A stretch of 64,000 nt of DNA from DASZQY01 sp963843565. GTDB lineage: Bacteria > Pseudomonadota > Alphaproteobacteria > Rhizobiales > Kaistiaceae. Numbering within the stretch: the first letter of the stretch is position 1; the number at the start of each line of letters is the position of its first letter. The notes beneath the pieces were generated by a model. The model was not told the origin of the DNA. It saw nothing but the letters and a program-made list of their open reading frames with translations, and did no database searches. The translations under genes were made by a program, and so were the position numbers. The DNA is taken from positions 2,604,001 to 2,668,000 of the forward strand of contig CAWJKY010000003.1 in NCBI GenBank assembly GCA_963843565.1, in the 5' to 3' direction. This document shows, piece after piece, positions 16,164 through 25,206 of this stretch.

Positions 16164-18779
16164 TCAGCCGACGTCGATCGTCACCCGCGTCCAGGCGCGC
16201 GGCGCGACGGTCAGGCGCACGGTGCCGTCCTTGCACGGCACGTCCTCCAGCTTGTCGCCCGCGAGGCTCGTCCGCCAGGCGCGCACCGGCTTTGCCAGTC
16301 CCGCACCGATGACAGCGTCGATCGCGTCGTCCTCCGGATTGAGCAGGGTGAGCGCGATGCCGCCGTCGTCCGCACCTTCGAGCCGCGACAGGATCAGGTT
16401 GCCAAGTTCGGTGCTGAGCAACGTGCCGGCCGTCGCCTTGACCGAACCGCGCCCCGCGTAGACGTGGGCGGCGAGCGGCCGCGCGAATGCCAGCGCGTCC
16501 TTGACGCTGTCGCCGAGCGCGCGCACGGGGCCGGGAACGAGGTGGAAGCGGAAGCGCAACCGCCCGCTCTGGTCGGCCTGGAAATTGGTCATCCAGTAGT
16601 TGTTGGTGAGCCAGGCATTGAGCGTCGCAGCCTCGCGCGGCACGCGCCCGTCCGGGTCCTGGTGGCGGCCGAAGGTGAAGCCGCCGACCTGCCACAGCGG
16701 CGCGTCGGGGCAGGCGACGGTCAGCTCGTGCGCCGCGTCGGCGATCCGGATCCAGCGTTGCGTCGTGACGTAGCCGCGGCTGGCGTAGGGCAGCTGTTCG
16801 TCGTCGAGGCGAACTGCGGCGCCGGCGGTCTCGAAGTGGCAGGTCCAGCCGGCGTCAAGCTTGACCGGCAGCGGCAGGTAGAGCCCGTGCGGCGCGGCCA
16901 TGGCGGTCTTGTCGACCGTGGCGATGACTTCCAGCGCCTCCGCCTCGGCGGTCAGCCGGTAGGTGACCGCCACACGGTCGCCGTTCGGCAACCCGAAGGT
17001 CTGCGTGACTTCGACCCGGCCATGCTCGACCTTCGCGGCGCTTCCTTCCAGCTTGCCGGCGTCGCGCACCGCCTTCCAGCTGGTGTCCCAGCCCGAGTGC
17101 CATTCGGCGAGTTCGACGTCCTTGAGGACAAACATGGAATCGCGGTCGCCGGTGGCGATCCGTTCGAGCACCGGAACGCCCAGGCGCCCGACGCCCGACG
17201 CCGGCCCGCCGGCGTACTCGACGCCGTCGCGCTTCAGCGAGGCGATGCCGCCGGCCTTGTCGTCGAGGGTGACGGTGATCTTGCCGTTGGAAAGAACGCC
17301 GTCGCTGGCGGTCAGCGGGGACGCGTCGGGAGTCGCGTCCGCCGCCGCCATGGTGACGAACGACAGGGCCGGAACTGCGATCGGTTTGGTCCAGTACGAC
17401 CGTTCGTCGGATGTATCGCCGAGGATCACGTCCTGCCGCTGGATGCGGTGCGACTGCGGACCGGTCGGCACGATTTCTTCCAGACCGAAGCCGCGCGCCG
17501 GGTTGGGCGCGCCACCGAGCGGCGGCAGGTAGGGCAGCTTGAGCGCCTGCTTCACCGGAAAGGGATGCGGGTTGTAGACCAGCAAGCGCGGTTCCTCGCC
17601 ACCGGCGGCGATCGCCATCCGCTCCAGTCCGTCGCGGCGCAGCATGCGCGCGACGCTGGCGCCGTTCGCCGCGTATTGCAGCTTGAGGAGCTGCTGGGTG
17701 CGCGTCTCGGGCGACTGCGGCTGGCTGATCGAACGGTCGGCGCCCCAGGTATGCTCGGCATAGAGCGCGAGGTTGCGCTGGGCGGCGTTGAGAAGTGCCG
17801 GATAGCGGGCGCCCGTGTCCGTGTGCCAGGCACCGAGACCGACAGCGTCGTCGAGATCGCGCTGGCCCTTCAGCGCCTGCGCGGTCTCGTGAGCGGTGCT
17901 GCCGCTGCCGAAGTTCCACCAGTCGGTCCAGTCGCCGCGCATGAGCGGCAGCAGGTCCTCCGGTTCGGCGCGCATGCGGTCGAAGAATTCCGACGGGGTG
18001 CCGAAGCGCAGCCGCACCTCGTGGTTCTCCTCGTTCCATCGGCGGATGAAATCCGGCAGCGCCGCCTGCGGCGAGCCGTTGTCGTGATAGCGGACGTTGG
18101 TGATCTGCATCATCAGGAAGGAATGGGGATAGCCCCTGCCCTCCCACATCTTCGTCCACTGCGGCACGCGCACGCGCGCCTCGTCCATGTCGACCGGCAC
18201 GCGCATGTTGCGGTCGCTGGTGACGCCGTAGATGAAGCCGTTGTAGGCGGTGATCGTGCGGCCCGACGGCGCCTGCCAGCGGAAAGCGCGCGGCCAGGGC
18301 CGCAGCGCATGGCCGAAGTGCTCGTTGATCGCCATCGAGATGCCGGTGATGCCGTGATCGAGCAGCGAATCGACCACGCCCCAGGGCAGGCCGTTGACGT
18401 CGGTGTTCATCGCCGAACGCACCGGAATGCCGAGGTCGCGGAAGAACTTGAGCGGCTTCAGGATGTCGACGACCATGCCGTGATCCATGAGCGGCGTCAT
18501 GTGCCACGCCATGCCGGCAACCTCGATCTGGCCACGCTTCACTGCGGCCAGAAAACGGTCGCGGTCCCGCGTGCTCGCCTGATTCCACCAGTCGACGGTG
18601 ATCCCCGTCACCTCGCACGTCCACCGGAAGCGGCAGTCGTCCGGCCAGTCGGCGGTCGCCTCGGCGATGTCGAGCGCCTCGTCGATGAAACGGTTGTGAA
18701 GCTCGAGCACGACCGGCTGCGGGTGGGTGTAGCCGATGTCCGTGTGCGAGTGATGGACGAACAGGATTTCCTTGATCAT
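16164..18779 (-). CDS. Glycoside hydrolase family 38-like enzyme (distal copy)
   Basis: An 871-residue GH38-type (alpha-mannosidase superfamily) enzyme. The zinc motif is H10-x-H12-x-D14 within HHSHTDIGYT, the putative nucleophile is Asp127 in AMNTDVNGLPW, and LYAEHTWGA supplies a later histidine; a C-terminal beta-sandwich follows. Canonical GH38 enzymes read HxHxDxxW with an aspartate in a Q-x-D-x-F context, so this is a divergent branch whose sugar may not be mannose. No signal peptide is visible, so it would act on imported glycosides. It is the last gene of the GntR-led cluster and a paralogue of the enzyme at 25207-27831. Confidence 0.85.
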   Translation of the reverse strand: MIKEILFVHHSHTDIGYTHPQPVVLELHNRFIDEALDIAEATADWPDDCRFRWTCEVTGITVDWWNQASTRDRDRFLAAVKRGQIEVAGMAWHMTPLMDHGMVVDILKPLKFFRDLGIPVRSAMNTDVNGLPWGVVDSLLDHGITGISMAINEHFGHALRPWPRAFRWQAPSGRTITAYNGFIYGVTSDRNMRVPVDMDEARVRVPQWTKMWEGRGYPHSFLMMQITNVRYHDNGSPQAALPDFIRRWNEENHEVRLRFGTPSEFFDRMRAEPEDLLPLMRGDWTDWWNFGSGSTAHETAQALKGQRDLDDAVGLGAWHTDTGARYPALLNAAQRNLALYAEHTWGADRSISQPQSPETRTQQLLKLQYAANGASVARMLRRDGLERMAIAAGGEEPRLLVYNPHPFPVKQALKLPYLPPLGGAPNPARGFGLEEIVPTGPQSHRIQRQDVILGDTSDERSYWTKPIAVPALSFVTMAAADATPDASPLTASDGVLSNGKITVTLDDKAGGIASLKRDGVEYAGGPASGVGRLGVPVLERIATGDRDSMFVLKDVELAEWHSGWDTSWKAVRDAGKLEGSAAKVEHGRVEVTQTFGLPNGDRVAVTYRLTAEAEALEVIATVDKTAMAAPHGLYLPLPVKLDAGWTCHFETAGAAVRLDDEQLPYASRGYVTTQRWIRIADAAHELTVACPDAPLWQVGGFTFGRHQDPDGRVPREAATLNAWLTNNYWMTNFQADQSGRLRFRFHLVPGPVRALGDSVKDALAFARPLAAHVYAGRGSVKATAGTLLSTELGNLILSRLEGADDGGIALTLLNPEDDAIDAVIGAGLAKPVRAWRTSLAGDKLEDVPCKDGTVRLTVAPRAWTRVTIDVG

Positions 18780-18812
18780 GGGAGAGACTCGAAAAAGAGC
18801 GGGGTGGATGGA

Positions 18813-19934
18813 TCAGTCGGTGACGAAGGCGAGATCGCAGGCGGCGAAGACCTCGTTGCCTTGACGATCGGCGAGGACGACGCCGTTGTCGGCGGCGCGG
18901 ATTTCGGCGACGTCCCCGAAGTCGGACGGCACCGGCGCGACGCCGAACGCGTAGGAGATGGCGACGTCGGCGCCGGGCTCGAGCGCGATCGCGGTGGCGA
19001 TACCGCGCGCCGTCAGCGCGTTGTCGGCGATCGAGGCAGCGTGGCCGTAGTGGAAGAAGGTGCAGCCTTCTTCGAGCCCGATGACGCCGGTGTGCCGGCT
19101 CGACCAGGGGGCATACGTGCGCCCGCCGTTGCTCATCCAGATGACAGTCGACGGCAGGACGCGCGGGTTCTTCAGCGAGAACCAGACCCAGTTTTCCTCG
19201 GCGCACGTCGCCGCCATCCAGGCGAACGGCAGGTCCGCTTGCGCGGACAGCATCCACAGGTCCTCGTAGCCGGTCTCGACCGGGTATGTGGTCAGGTCGA
19301 CCGTGCCGCCCGCCGCGGTCCGCGCGCGGGTGAGGTCGGAGAGGTCCTGCGGATAGGCGAGCAGCGACCGGCCCGCCGGCGGCACCTCGATCGGCTCTGA
19401 CGGCGTCGCCGCGAAGGCGCGCGGCGCGAAGCCGAGGCGCAGCGTGTGTGACGCGTGGAGCATGGCGTGATGGGCGACCGGCAGGCGACCCTCGCCGCCG
19501 CTGAAGGTGTGGCGCTCGTAGACCATTGCCTGGCCGGGGCGGACGGCGACCTCCTTGGTCAGCGTCGCGCCGAGGATCGGCTCGTCGAGGACCGCCGTGA
19601 CCCGGTCGGGCTCGCTTCCCTGCCTTGTCCAGTGGCCGTTTGCCGACGCGCCGTGCGCGTCGCCACCGACGACGTCGCTGGCGCCGAAGGGCGCGCAGAA
19701 GAAGTCGCCGCGCAGCACGCGGAGGCTCGGCGGGGTGTCCGCCGGCAGCGCCTCGTCGGCCCACGGCGCGGTGTGCATGGGCGTCACGCTCCGCCCACCC
19801 GGCAGATGGAACGTCACGTCGGAGAGGTGCCCGCCGGTTTCGGTCACCGCCAGCGAGACAGCGTCGGTCGCGATCGGATAGCGGTTCACGCGCGCCAGGT
19901 CCTGCTGTCGGTGCGGGTCACCGCGTTCGCTCAC
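18813..19934 (-). CDS. Galactose-mutarotase-like fold protein, unknown specificity
   Basis: A 373-residue protein with an aldose-1-epimerase-like pattern: an early G-GGHLSDVTFHL strand pair, HGASANGHW (compare the HG...W segment of aldose epimerases) and later glutamate-containing VIGLEEG. It could convert anomers of the sugar released by the neighbouring GH38 enzymes, or be a carbohydrate-binding or lyase-like relative. The start is GTG 19934, overlapping the stop of the enolase-family gene in a GTGA, which implies coupled translation. The family name is not certain. Confidence 0.6.
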   Translation of the reverse strand: MSERGDPHRQQDLARVNRYPIATDAVSLAVTETGGHLSDVTFHLPGGRSVTPMHTAPWADEALPADTPPSLRVLRGDFFCAPFGASDVVGGDAHGASANGHWTRQGSEPDRVTAVLDEPILGATLTKEVAVRPGQAMVYERHTFSGGEGRLPVAHHAMLHASHTLRLGFAPRAFAATPSEPIEVPPAGRSLLAYPQDLSDLTRARTAAGGTVDLTTYPVETGYEDLWMLSAQADLPFAWMAATCAEENWVWFSLKNPRVLPSTVIWMSNGGRTYAPWSSRHTGVIGLEEGCTFFHYGHAASIADNALTARGIATAIALEPGADVAISYAFGVAPVPSDFGDVAEIRAADNGVVLADRQGNEVFAACDLAFVTD

Positions 19935-21169
19935 CACGGCGTCTCCGCGCCCATCGCCGGGTCGGCGTAGTTGCGCTCGGGCATGACCGTGTACCAGTCC
20001 GGCCGGCCGGGATCGCGATCGTAGGTGTAGCCGCCGAGCTCGCGATAGAGTTCGGCGTACCGGGCGAGCTTGTCGCGGTCGATGGTGACGCCGAGGCCGG
20101 GGCCCTTGGGCAGCGCGATCTTGCCGTCGCGGTATTCCATCTTGCCGCCCACGATGATGTCGTCGCTAAGGTGGTGGTAGTGGGCGTCGGCGGCGAAGCC
20201 GAGGTTGGGGAGCGACGCGCCGAGATGGAGCATGGTGGCGAGCTGGACGCCGAGCTCGCCGGAGGAATGCACCGCGCAGCCCAACTGGAACGTCTCCAGC
20301 ACCTGCCCCGCCTTGTAGGCCTGGCGCAGCCCGCCCCAGAACGTCGTATCGAGCAGGACGACGTCGACCGCCTCCATGCGCACGCACGCGGCAAGCTGCT
20401 CGAAATTGACGACCACGGTGTTGGTCGCGGTCGGGATGTTGACCGACCGGCGCAACCGCCGCATGCCTTCCATCCCGAAGGTCGGGTCCTCGAAGTAGTC
20501 GTTGTTGAGGTCCTCGATCGCCTTGCCGACGCGGATGCCCTCCTCCACGCTCCACACGCTGTTCGGATCGATGCGCAACGAGGCGTCCGGAAAGGCGGCG
20601 CCGAGCGCCCGAAACACCTCGACGTCGTGATCGGGGGGAAACAGCCCGCACTTCAGCTTGTGCGTCTTGAACCCGTATCTTGCGGTGAGGTCGCGGGCGT
20701 GGGCGACCATCTCGTCGGGGGTGACCTCGCCGCCTTTCCCGGTCTGCTTGTCGCGGTAGCGAAAGAACAGGTAGCTCGCGAACGGGATTTCCTCGCGCAG
20801 CGCCCCGCCGAGCAGGTCGCAGGCCCGCACGTTCAGATACTTGCCGACCACGTCGATGCAGGCGAACTCGAGCGCCGCGTGCATCTGGAGCCGGTTGTTG
20901 TAAAGCGAGGCGACCGGGTTCATCAGCTTCCAGCGCATCTGCTCGAGCTGCATGGGGTCGTGGCCGATCAGGTACGGCTTCAGCCCTTTGATCGCGGCCT
21001 CCGCCGACTCGCCGCCGCCGCCCATCTCGCCGACGCCGGTGAGCCCCTCGTCGGTCTCGACCTCGACGATGGTGCGCACGAAGCGCCCCCAATGGGCGCC
21101 GTTGGAGTGGCGGAGCGGCGCCTCGAGAGGCACCGTGACGGTGGTGGCGCGAAGATCGGTGATTTTCAT
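19931..21169 (-). CDS. Enolase-superfamily sugar-acid dehydratase (glucarate dehydratase-like)
   Basis: A 412-residue mandelate racemase/enolase-superfamily member. The catalytic barrel shows the K-x-K motif KLKCG, metal ligands in RIDPNSVWS and FEDPTFG, an Asn in ATNTVV in place of the third carboxylate, and the catalytic His in VHSSGELG. The Asn substitution and His are as in glucarate dehydratases, so a hexarate or aldonate dehydratase is likely. It lies between an SDR dehydrogenase and the mutarotase-like gene in the cluster, which fits an oxidative, non-phosphorylating sugar pathway: sugar to lactone/acid to 2-keto-3-deoxy acid. Confidence 0.83.
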   Translation of the reverse strand: MKITDLRATTVTVPLEAPLRHSNGAHWGRFVRTIVEVETDEGLTGVGEMGGGGESAEAAIKGLKPYLIGHDPMQLEQMRWKLMNPVASLYNNRLQMHAALEFACIDVVGKYLNVRACDLLGGALREEIPFASYLFFRYRDKQTGKGGEVTPDEMVAHARDLTARYGFKTHKLKCGLFPPDHDVEVFRALGAAFPDASLRIDPNSVWSVEEGIRVGKAIEDLNNDYFEDPTFGMEGMRRLRRSVNIPTATNTVVVNFEQLAACVRMEAVDVVLLDTTFWGGLRQAYKAGQVLETFQLGCAVHSSGELGVQLATMLHLGASLPNLGFAADAHYHHLSDDIIVGGKMEYRDGKIALPKGPGLGVTIDRDKLARYAELYRELGGYTYDRDPGRPDWYTVMPERNYADPAMGAETPW

Positions 21170-21174
21170 GTGCG

Positions 21175-21966
21175 TTATTCCTTGGGCGCCCCGGCGATCG
21201 GCAGCAGCAGACCGCCATCCACCACGAGTGTCGCGCCGGTGACGAACGAGGCCCGTGGCGACGCGAGGTAGGCGACCGCCTCGGCGACTTCGGTGGGCCT
21301 GGCGATGCGGCCGAGCGGATGCATCGCCTTGACGGTTTCACGCAGCGCCGCCGGGTCGGGGTCGAGGTTGATCGCCCACTCGAGCATCGGTGTGTCGACG
21401 CTGCCGGGCGCCACTGCGTTGGCCCGCACGCCATATTCGGCGAAGTCGAGCGCCATGGAGCGGGTGAGGCCGATGAGCGCGTGCTTGCCGGTGGTGTAGG
21501 CGGCGACGGCGCGCTGGGTGGCGAACGACTGCACGCTCGCCATGTTGACGATGGCGCCCCGCGCCTTCCTCAGGTGCTGGATGGCGTGATGGCACACGAG
21601 GTAGACGCTCTTGAGGTTGACGTTCATCACCTCGTCCCATTCCGCCTCGCTGGTCGTCTCGACCGTGCCGTAGCGCTGGATGCCGGCGTTGTTGGAGACG
21701 ACGTCAATGCCGCCGAAGGCGGCGACCGTCTTCTCGACCGCGGCCGCCACGTCGGCGTCTTTCGACACATCGGCGACGATGGCGATCGCTTTGGCGCCGT
21801 CTTTGGTCAGGCGCGCGGCCATGGCGTTGGCCGCGTCGGCGGCGCGATCGACGATCGCGACGGCGGCGCCGCGCGCGGCGAGCAGTTCGGAAACGGCGCC
21901 GCCGATCCCCATGGCGCCGCCGGTTACCAGCGCCGATTTGCCGGAAAATTCCTTCTCCGCGTCCAT
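21175..21966 (-). CDS. SDR family sugar dehydrogenase
   Basis: A classical short-chain dehydrogenase/reductase of 263 residues with the cofactor loop TGGAMGIG, NNAG, and the active-site S-Y-K set in MASVQSF and YTTGKHAL, plus the closing VTGATLVVDGG. The acidic D at the end of beta-2 (AIVDRA) suggests NAD+ over NADP+. In this operon it probably oxidises the sugar freed by the GH38 enzymes, upstream of the dehydratase. It is spaced 5 bp from the enolase gene and 9 bp from the permease gene. Confidence 0.88.
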   Translation of the reverse strand: MDAEKEFSGKSALVTGGAMGIGGAVSELLAARGAAVAIVDRAADAANAMAARLTKDGAKAIAIVADVSKDADVAAAVEKTVAAFGGIDVVSNNAGIQRYGTVETTSEAEWDEVMNVNLKSVYLVCHHAIQHLRKARGAIVNMASVQSFATQRAVAAYTTGKHALIGLTRSMALDFAEYGVRANAVAPGSVDTPMLEWAINLDPDPAALRETVKAMHPLGRIARPTEVAEAVAYLASPRASFVTGATLVVDGGLLLPIAGAPKE

Positions 21967-21975
21967 CTTCTTCCC

Positions 21976-22839
21976 CTAGCGGGCAACTCCAAGTGTCAGC
22001 CCGCGGACGAAATAGCGTTGCAATCCCAGGAACAGGATGAGTGTCGGCGCGCTGCCGATCAGGGTCGCCGCAATCACCGAGGGTCCGTCGGTCGCGCCGT
22101 AGACGCCCTGCATGCCGACGAGCGCCACCATCACGGGCCGCACGGTCGGGGACTTCGACAACACGAGACCGAAGAGCAGATCGTTCCACACCCAGGTGAA
22201 CTGGATGAGCGCCAGCAGGATCAGCGGCGCCCGCGCCATCGGAAACATGATGCGCCAGAAGGTGGTCCACGAATTCGCGCCGTCGAGCGCCGCCGCTTCC
22301 TGGATTTCCCACGGCACGGTGAGGAAGAAACCGCGCATCACGAAGGTGCAGAACGGAATGCAGATGGCGACGTAGAAGGCGATCATGCCGAGGCGCGTGT
22401 CGTAGAGCCCGGTGTTGAGATACATGTTGAACAGCGGGATGAGGTACATCTGGAACGGAAACACCGTGCCGCTGTAGATCAGCAGGAACCAGAAGAGACC
22501 TCTGGGAATGCGCAGCCGCACGATGCCATAGGCGGCGAGCGCGGCCAGGATCACGGCGATCACCGACGAGACCACGCCGTAGAGCAGGCTGTTGAGGAAG
22601 CCCGACGAGAGCCCCTTCGCCCAGGCGTGGGCGATGTTGTCGAAAATCGCGAAGGTATGCGGGGGCGCCAGATTGCTGGTGAAGAGGAAATCGTGCGGCG
22701 TCTTGAACGCATTCATCGCCAGGATGACGAGCGGCGCCAGCCAGAAGACGGCAAGCACCAGCGACGCCACGAAACCGACGTTGCGGCGCAGCGCCACCCG
22801 CCCCTCGAAGCCCACCGGCGCTTCGCCAACCGCGCTCAT
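21976..22839 (-). CDS. Carbohydrate ABC transporter permease (MalG-like)
   Basis: An inner-membrane permease of the CUT1 (MalG/UgpE) type, 287 residues with six hydrophobic helices. The cytoplasmic EAA loop reads EAAALDGANSWTTFWRIMFP. The start ATG 22839 overlaps the stop of the first permease (ATGA). It pairs with the upstream permease and the binding protein. No ATPase gene accompanies them. Confidence 0.93.
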   Translation of the reverse strand: MSAVGEAPVGFEGRVALRRNVGFVASLVLAVFWLAPLVILAMNAFKTPHDFLFTSNLAPPHTFAIFDNIAHAWAKGLSSGFLNSLLYGVVSSVIAVILAALAAYGIVRLRIPRGLFWFLLIYSGTVFPFQMYLIPLFNMYLNTGLYDTRLGMIAFYVAICIPFCTFVMRGFFLTVPWEIQEAAALDGANSWTTFWRIMFPMARAPLILLALIQFTWVWNDLLFGLVLSKSPTVRPVMVALVGMQGVYGATDGPSVIAATLIGSAPTLILFLGLQRYFVRGLTLGVAR

Positions 22840-23768
22840 ATGTGCGACTCCTGTTCGAGCACCGAGCGCAGGTAGAGATACGAGAACGCCATCGCCGCCA
22901 GCGAGATGATCACCGCGATCGCGGCGCTGTAGCCCTGCTTGAAGGAAATGAAGCCCTCCCGGTACATGGTGACCGCGAGGGTCTCGGAGCTCCGCCCGGG
23001 GCCGCCCTGGGTCATCACCCAGATGAGGTCGAAGACCTTGAAGCCGTTGACCACGGCCAGCAGCGTGGCGATGACCACGAAGGGCATGAGCATCGGCACG
23101 ATGATGCGCCAGACCAGCGCCAAACCGGTGCAGCCGTCCAGCGTCGCCGCCTCGATGGGCTCCTTCGGCAGGCCCTGCAGGCCGACCAGGAACAGCATCA
23201 TGTTGAGACCGGTCGCCTGCCAGGTGTAGGCGCCGATCATCGAGAAGGTGTTGTTGGGTGACTCGAACAGCCAGTGGACGCTTGGCAGGCCGACGGCGTT
23301 GAGCAGTGCGTTGAGCGCGCCGTTGTCGTAGGCGAACATGAAGGTGAAGAGAATACCGGCCGCCGCGGCCGACACCGTCGCCGGCAGGTAGACCACCGAC
23401 TTGAACAGGCCCGACCACGGCACGGCGTTGAAGCTGAGCGCGAAGGCCAGCCCCAGCGTGACCGGCAGGACAACGCCGGCCACCGTCCAGATGAGCGTGT
23501 TGCTCAGCGACAGGAGGAAATGCGGATCGTTGAACAGGTCGACGTAGTTCCGCAGGCCGACGAAGACCGCGGCCGTGATGCCGTCATCGTGGGTCAGGCT
23601 CTGCCAGATGGTCGTCACCATCGGGTAGAGGAGGAAGGCGACGACAAACAAAGTGGCGGGAAGCACGTAGAGGTACGGCTCCACGCGTTTGGCGAGGCGC
23701 GGCCCGGCGACTTCCGTGGCCGGGCCGGCCCTTGTTCCACCGCTGTCGTGATTGGTGGTGGCGGTCAT
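22836..23768 (-). CDS. Carbohydrate ABC transporter permease (MalF-like)
   Basis: The other permease of the importer, 310 residues from ATG 23768 (MTATTNHDSGG); the open frame can be read upstream into the binding-protein gene, but that is overlap only. Six helices are visible; the EAA loop reads EAATLDGCTGLALVWRIIVP. It begins 58 bp after the binding-protein stop, with a stem-loop (23794-23819) in between, and ends in a 4-bp overlap with the second permease. Confidence 0.93.
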   Translation of the reverse strand: MTATTNHDSGGTRAGPATEVAGPRLAKRVEPYLYVLPATLFVVAFLLYPMVTTIWQSLTHDDGITAAVFVGLRNYVDLFNDPHFLLSLSNTLIWTVAGVVLPVTLGLAFALSFNAVPWSGLFKSVVYLPATVSAAAAGILFTFMFAYDNGALNALLNAVGLPSVHWLFESPNNTFSMIGAYTWQATGLNMMLFLVGLQGLPKEPIEAATLDGCTGLALVWRIIVPMLMPFVVIATLLAVVNGFKVFDLIWVMTQGGPGRSSETLAVTMYREGFISFKQGYSAAIAVIISLAAMAFSYLYLRSVLEQESHI

Positions 23769-23793
23769 TGATCGCGTCGCCCTCGAATGGAGG

Positions 23794-23819
23794 GTCCCGG
23801 CGCGGCGTAGCGCCGGGAC
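23794..23819 (-). promoter_or_regulatory. Intercistronic stem-loop after the binding-protein gene
   Basis: A perfect 10-bp inverted repeat, GTCCCGGCGC (23794-23803) and GCGCCGGGAC (23810-23819), with a 6-nt loop lies between the binding-protein stop and the permease start. No U-tract follows, so it is best read as an mRNA-stabilising or attenuating hairpin, a common way to make more binding protein than permease. Confidence 0.6.
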
Positions 23820-23826
23820 GAGGTTG

Positions 23827-25062
23827 CTACTTCTGGGACGCCCAGACCTTGTCGGCCAGTGCCTGCAGGTTCGACTCGACTTGGTCGGCGGTGTCCGGGT
23901 GCACCATGAAGTTACCGATTTCATCGACGGCGGCTTCGGCGATGGCGGTCGGTGTCGCTTCCCAGAAGCGGTTGATCGCCGTGTAGTTGCCGGTCTTCAC
24001 CGTCTCCGAGATTGCCGAGATCAACGGCGACTTGGCCTTCACGTCCTTGTTGATGGGCGGGAAGTCCTGTGCGTCGACCCAGGCCTGCTGTGCGGGGGCC
24101 GACATCCAGTAGTCGGCGACCTTCATGGCATCGGCCTTCTGGGCGGACTTGGCCGAGACCAGAATCGGTCCCGATTCCACGATCAGCGCCGGGCTCATGT
24201 CCGCCTTCATGTTGGGCATGATGAAAGCGCCGATGTCGTCGGAGGGAAGGCCGGCGCCGGTCAGCGTCGAGACATACCACGACCCGACGAGGATCATGCC
24301 GAGCTTGCCCTGGGCGAACTGGTTCGCCATTGCGTTGCTGCCGGAGGTGCCGAAATCGATCGAGGGATCGGTGAACCAGCCCTTGTCGATCCAGTCCTTC
24401 CAGGTGGCGAACATCTGCTTGACGCCCGGATCGGTGTACTTGGCTTCGCCGTTCATCAGCTTGTTGTAGAGGTCCGGATCCTGACGGATCAGCAACTCCT
24501 CAAACCAGATGAAGGCCGGCCAGCGCCCGCTGATCGAGGCCCCGAACGGGGTCACGTCATTCTTCTTCAGCGTGGCCGCGATGTTGGTGAGATCGTCCCA
24601 CGTCTTGGGTTCGCTCAGATTGTACTTGGCGAAAACCTTCTTGTTATAGAACACCACCCAGTAGGCGATGTTGTCGGGAATGGCGTAGATCTTCCCGTTG
24701 AAGGTGTAGCCGGAAGCCAGCGAAGCGTTGTAGAGGCCGGCGTCGGTGTACTTCTTCCAGATGTCGGACACGTCGGCGACCAACCCGGCGTCGACGAGAT
24801 CCTTCATCCGGTAGCCCGACCACCAGGTGAACAGGCCCGGCGCCGAGGGCGTCTTCAGCGAGGCGCGGACCGCCGCCTGATAAGTGGACGTGTCGGCGTA
24901 GGGCGTGACCGTGGTCGGAACAGGCGAGCCCTTCAGCGCCGAATTGAAGGCGTCCTCCCAGTTGGCCTTGTCGTGATAGAAGTCGACCGATTGGGCGAGA
25001 ACCGGGGTGGCCATCAGGGCCAATCCCACGGCAGCGAGCCCGATTTTCTTCAATGCCATCAT
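23827..25062 (-). CDS. Extracellular sugar-binding protein of the ABC importer
   Basis: A family-1 extracellular solute-binding protein, 411 residues. A cleavable signal peptide (LKKIGLAAVGLALMATPVLA, cleavage before QSVDF) sends it to the periplasm. The mature part has the two-lobe pattern, with YAIPDNIAYWVVFYNKKVF and many Trp residues consistent with a sugar cleft. It is preceded by AGGAGAGG and begins ATG-ATG at 25062. It is flanked by two stem-loops, supporting a distinct mRNA stability for this cistron. Confidence 0.93.
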   Translation of the reverse strand: MMALKKIGLAAVGLALMATPVLAQSVDFYHDKANWEDAFNSALKGSPVPTTVTPYADTSTYQAAVRASLKTPSAPGLFTWWSGYRMKDLVDAGLVADVSDIWKKYTDAGLYNASLASGYTFNGKIYAIPDNIAYWVVFYNKKVFAKYNLSEPKTWDDLTNIAATLKKNDVTPFGASISGRWPAFIWFEELLIRQDPDLYNKLMNGEAKYTDPGVKQMFATWKDWIDKGWFTDPSIDFGTSGSNAMANQFAQGKLGMILVGSWYVSTLTGAGLPSDDIGAFIMPNMKADMSPALIVESGPILVSAKSAQKADAMKVADYWMSAPAQQAWVDAQDFPPINKDVKAKSPLISAISETVKTGNYTAINRFWEATPTAIAEAAVDEIGNFMVHPDTADQVESNLQALADKVWASQK

Positions 25063-25109
25063 TGTGTGGTTTCCTCTCCTTGCAGTCTCAGTCGCGGGTT
25101 CATTTTTCA

Positions 25110-25131
25110 GCCGCGGCCCCTCTGCCGCGGC
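25110..25131 (-). promoter_or_regulatory. Stem-loop upstream of the binding-protein gene
   Basis: GCCGCGGC (25110-25117 and 25124-25131) repeats around a 6-nt loop, giving an 8-bp hairpin 76 nt past the GH38 stop and 48 nt before the binding-protein start. On the minus strand it is followed by A-rich, not U-rich, sequence, so a terminator is unlikely. Confidence 0.45.
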
Positions 25132-25206
25132 CCGTCTTCGCCCCTTGCCCGAGCCCGGCTGAATAGGCTGCCGGGAACGGGGGTTTCTGTTTGATCGCCG
25201 TGCTCA

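Noticed and set aside
16464..19764. Very long open frames opposite and out of phase with the GH38 and mutarotase-like genes
   Set aside because: No stop codons arise because of GC bias; residue composition is Arg/Gly/His-rich and no domain is recognisable.
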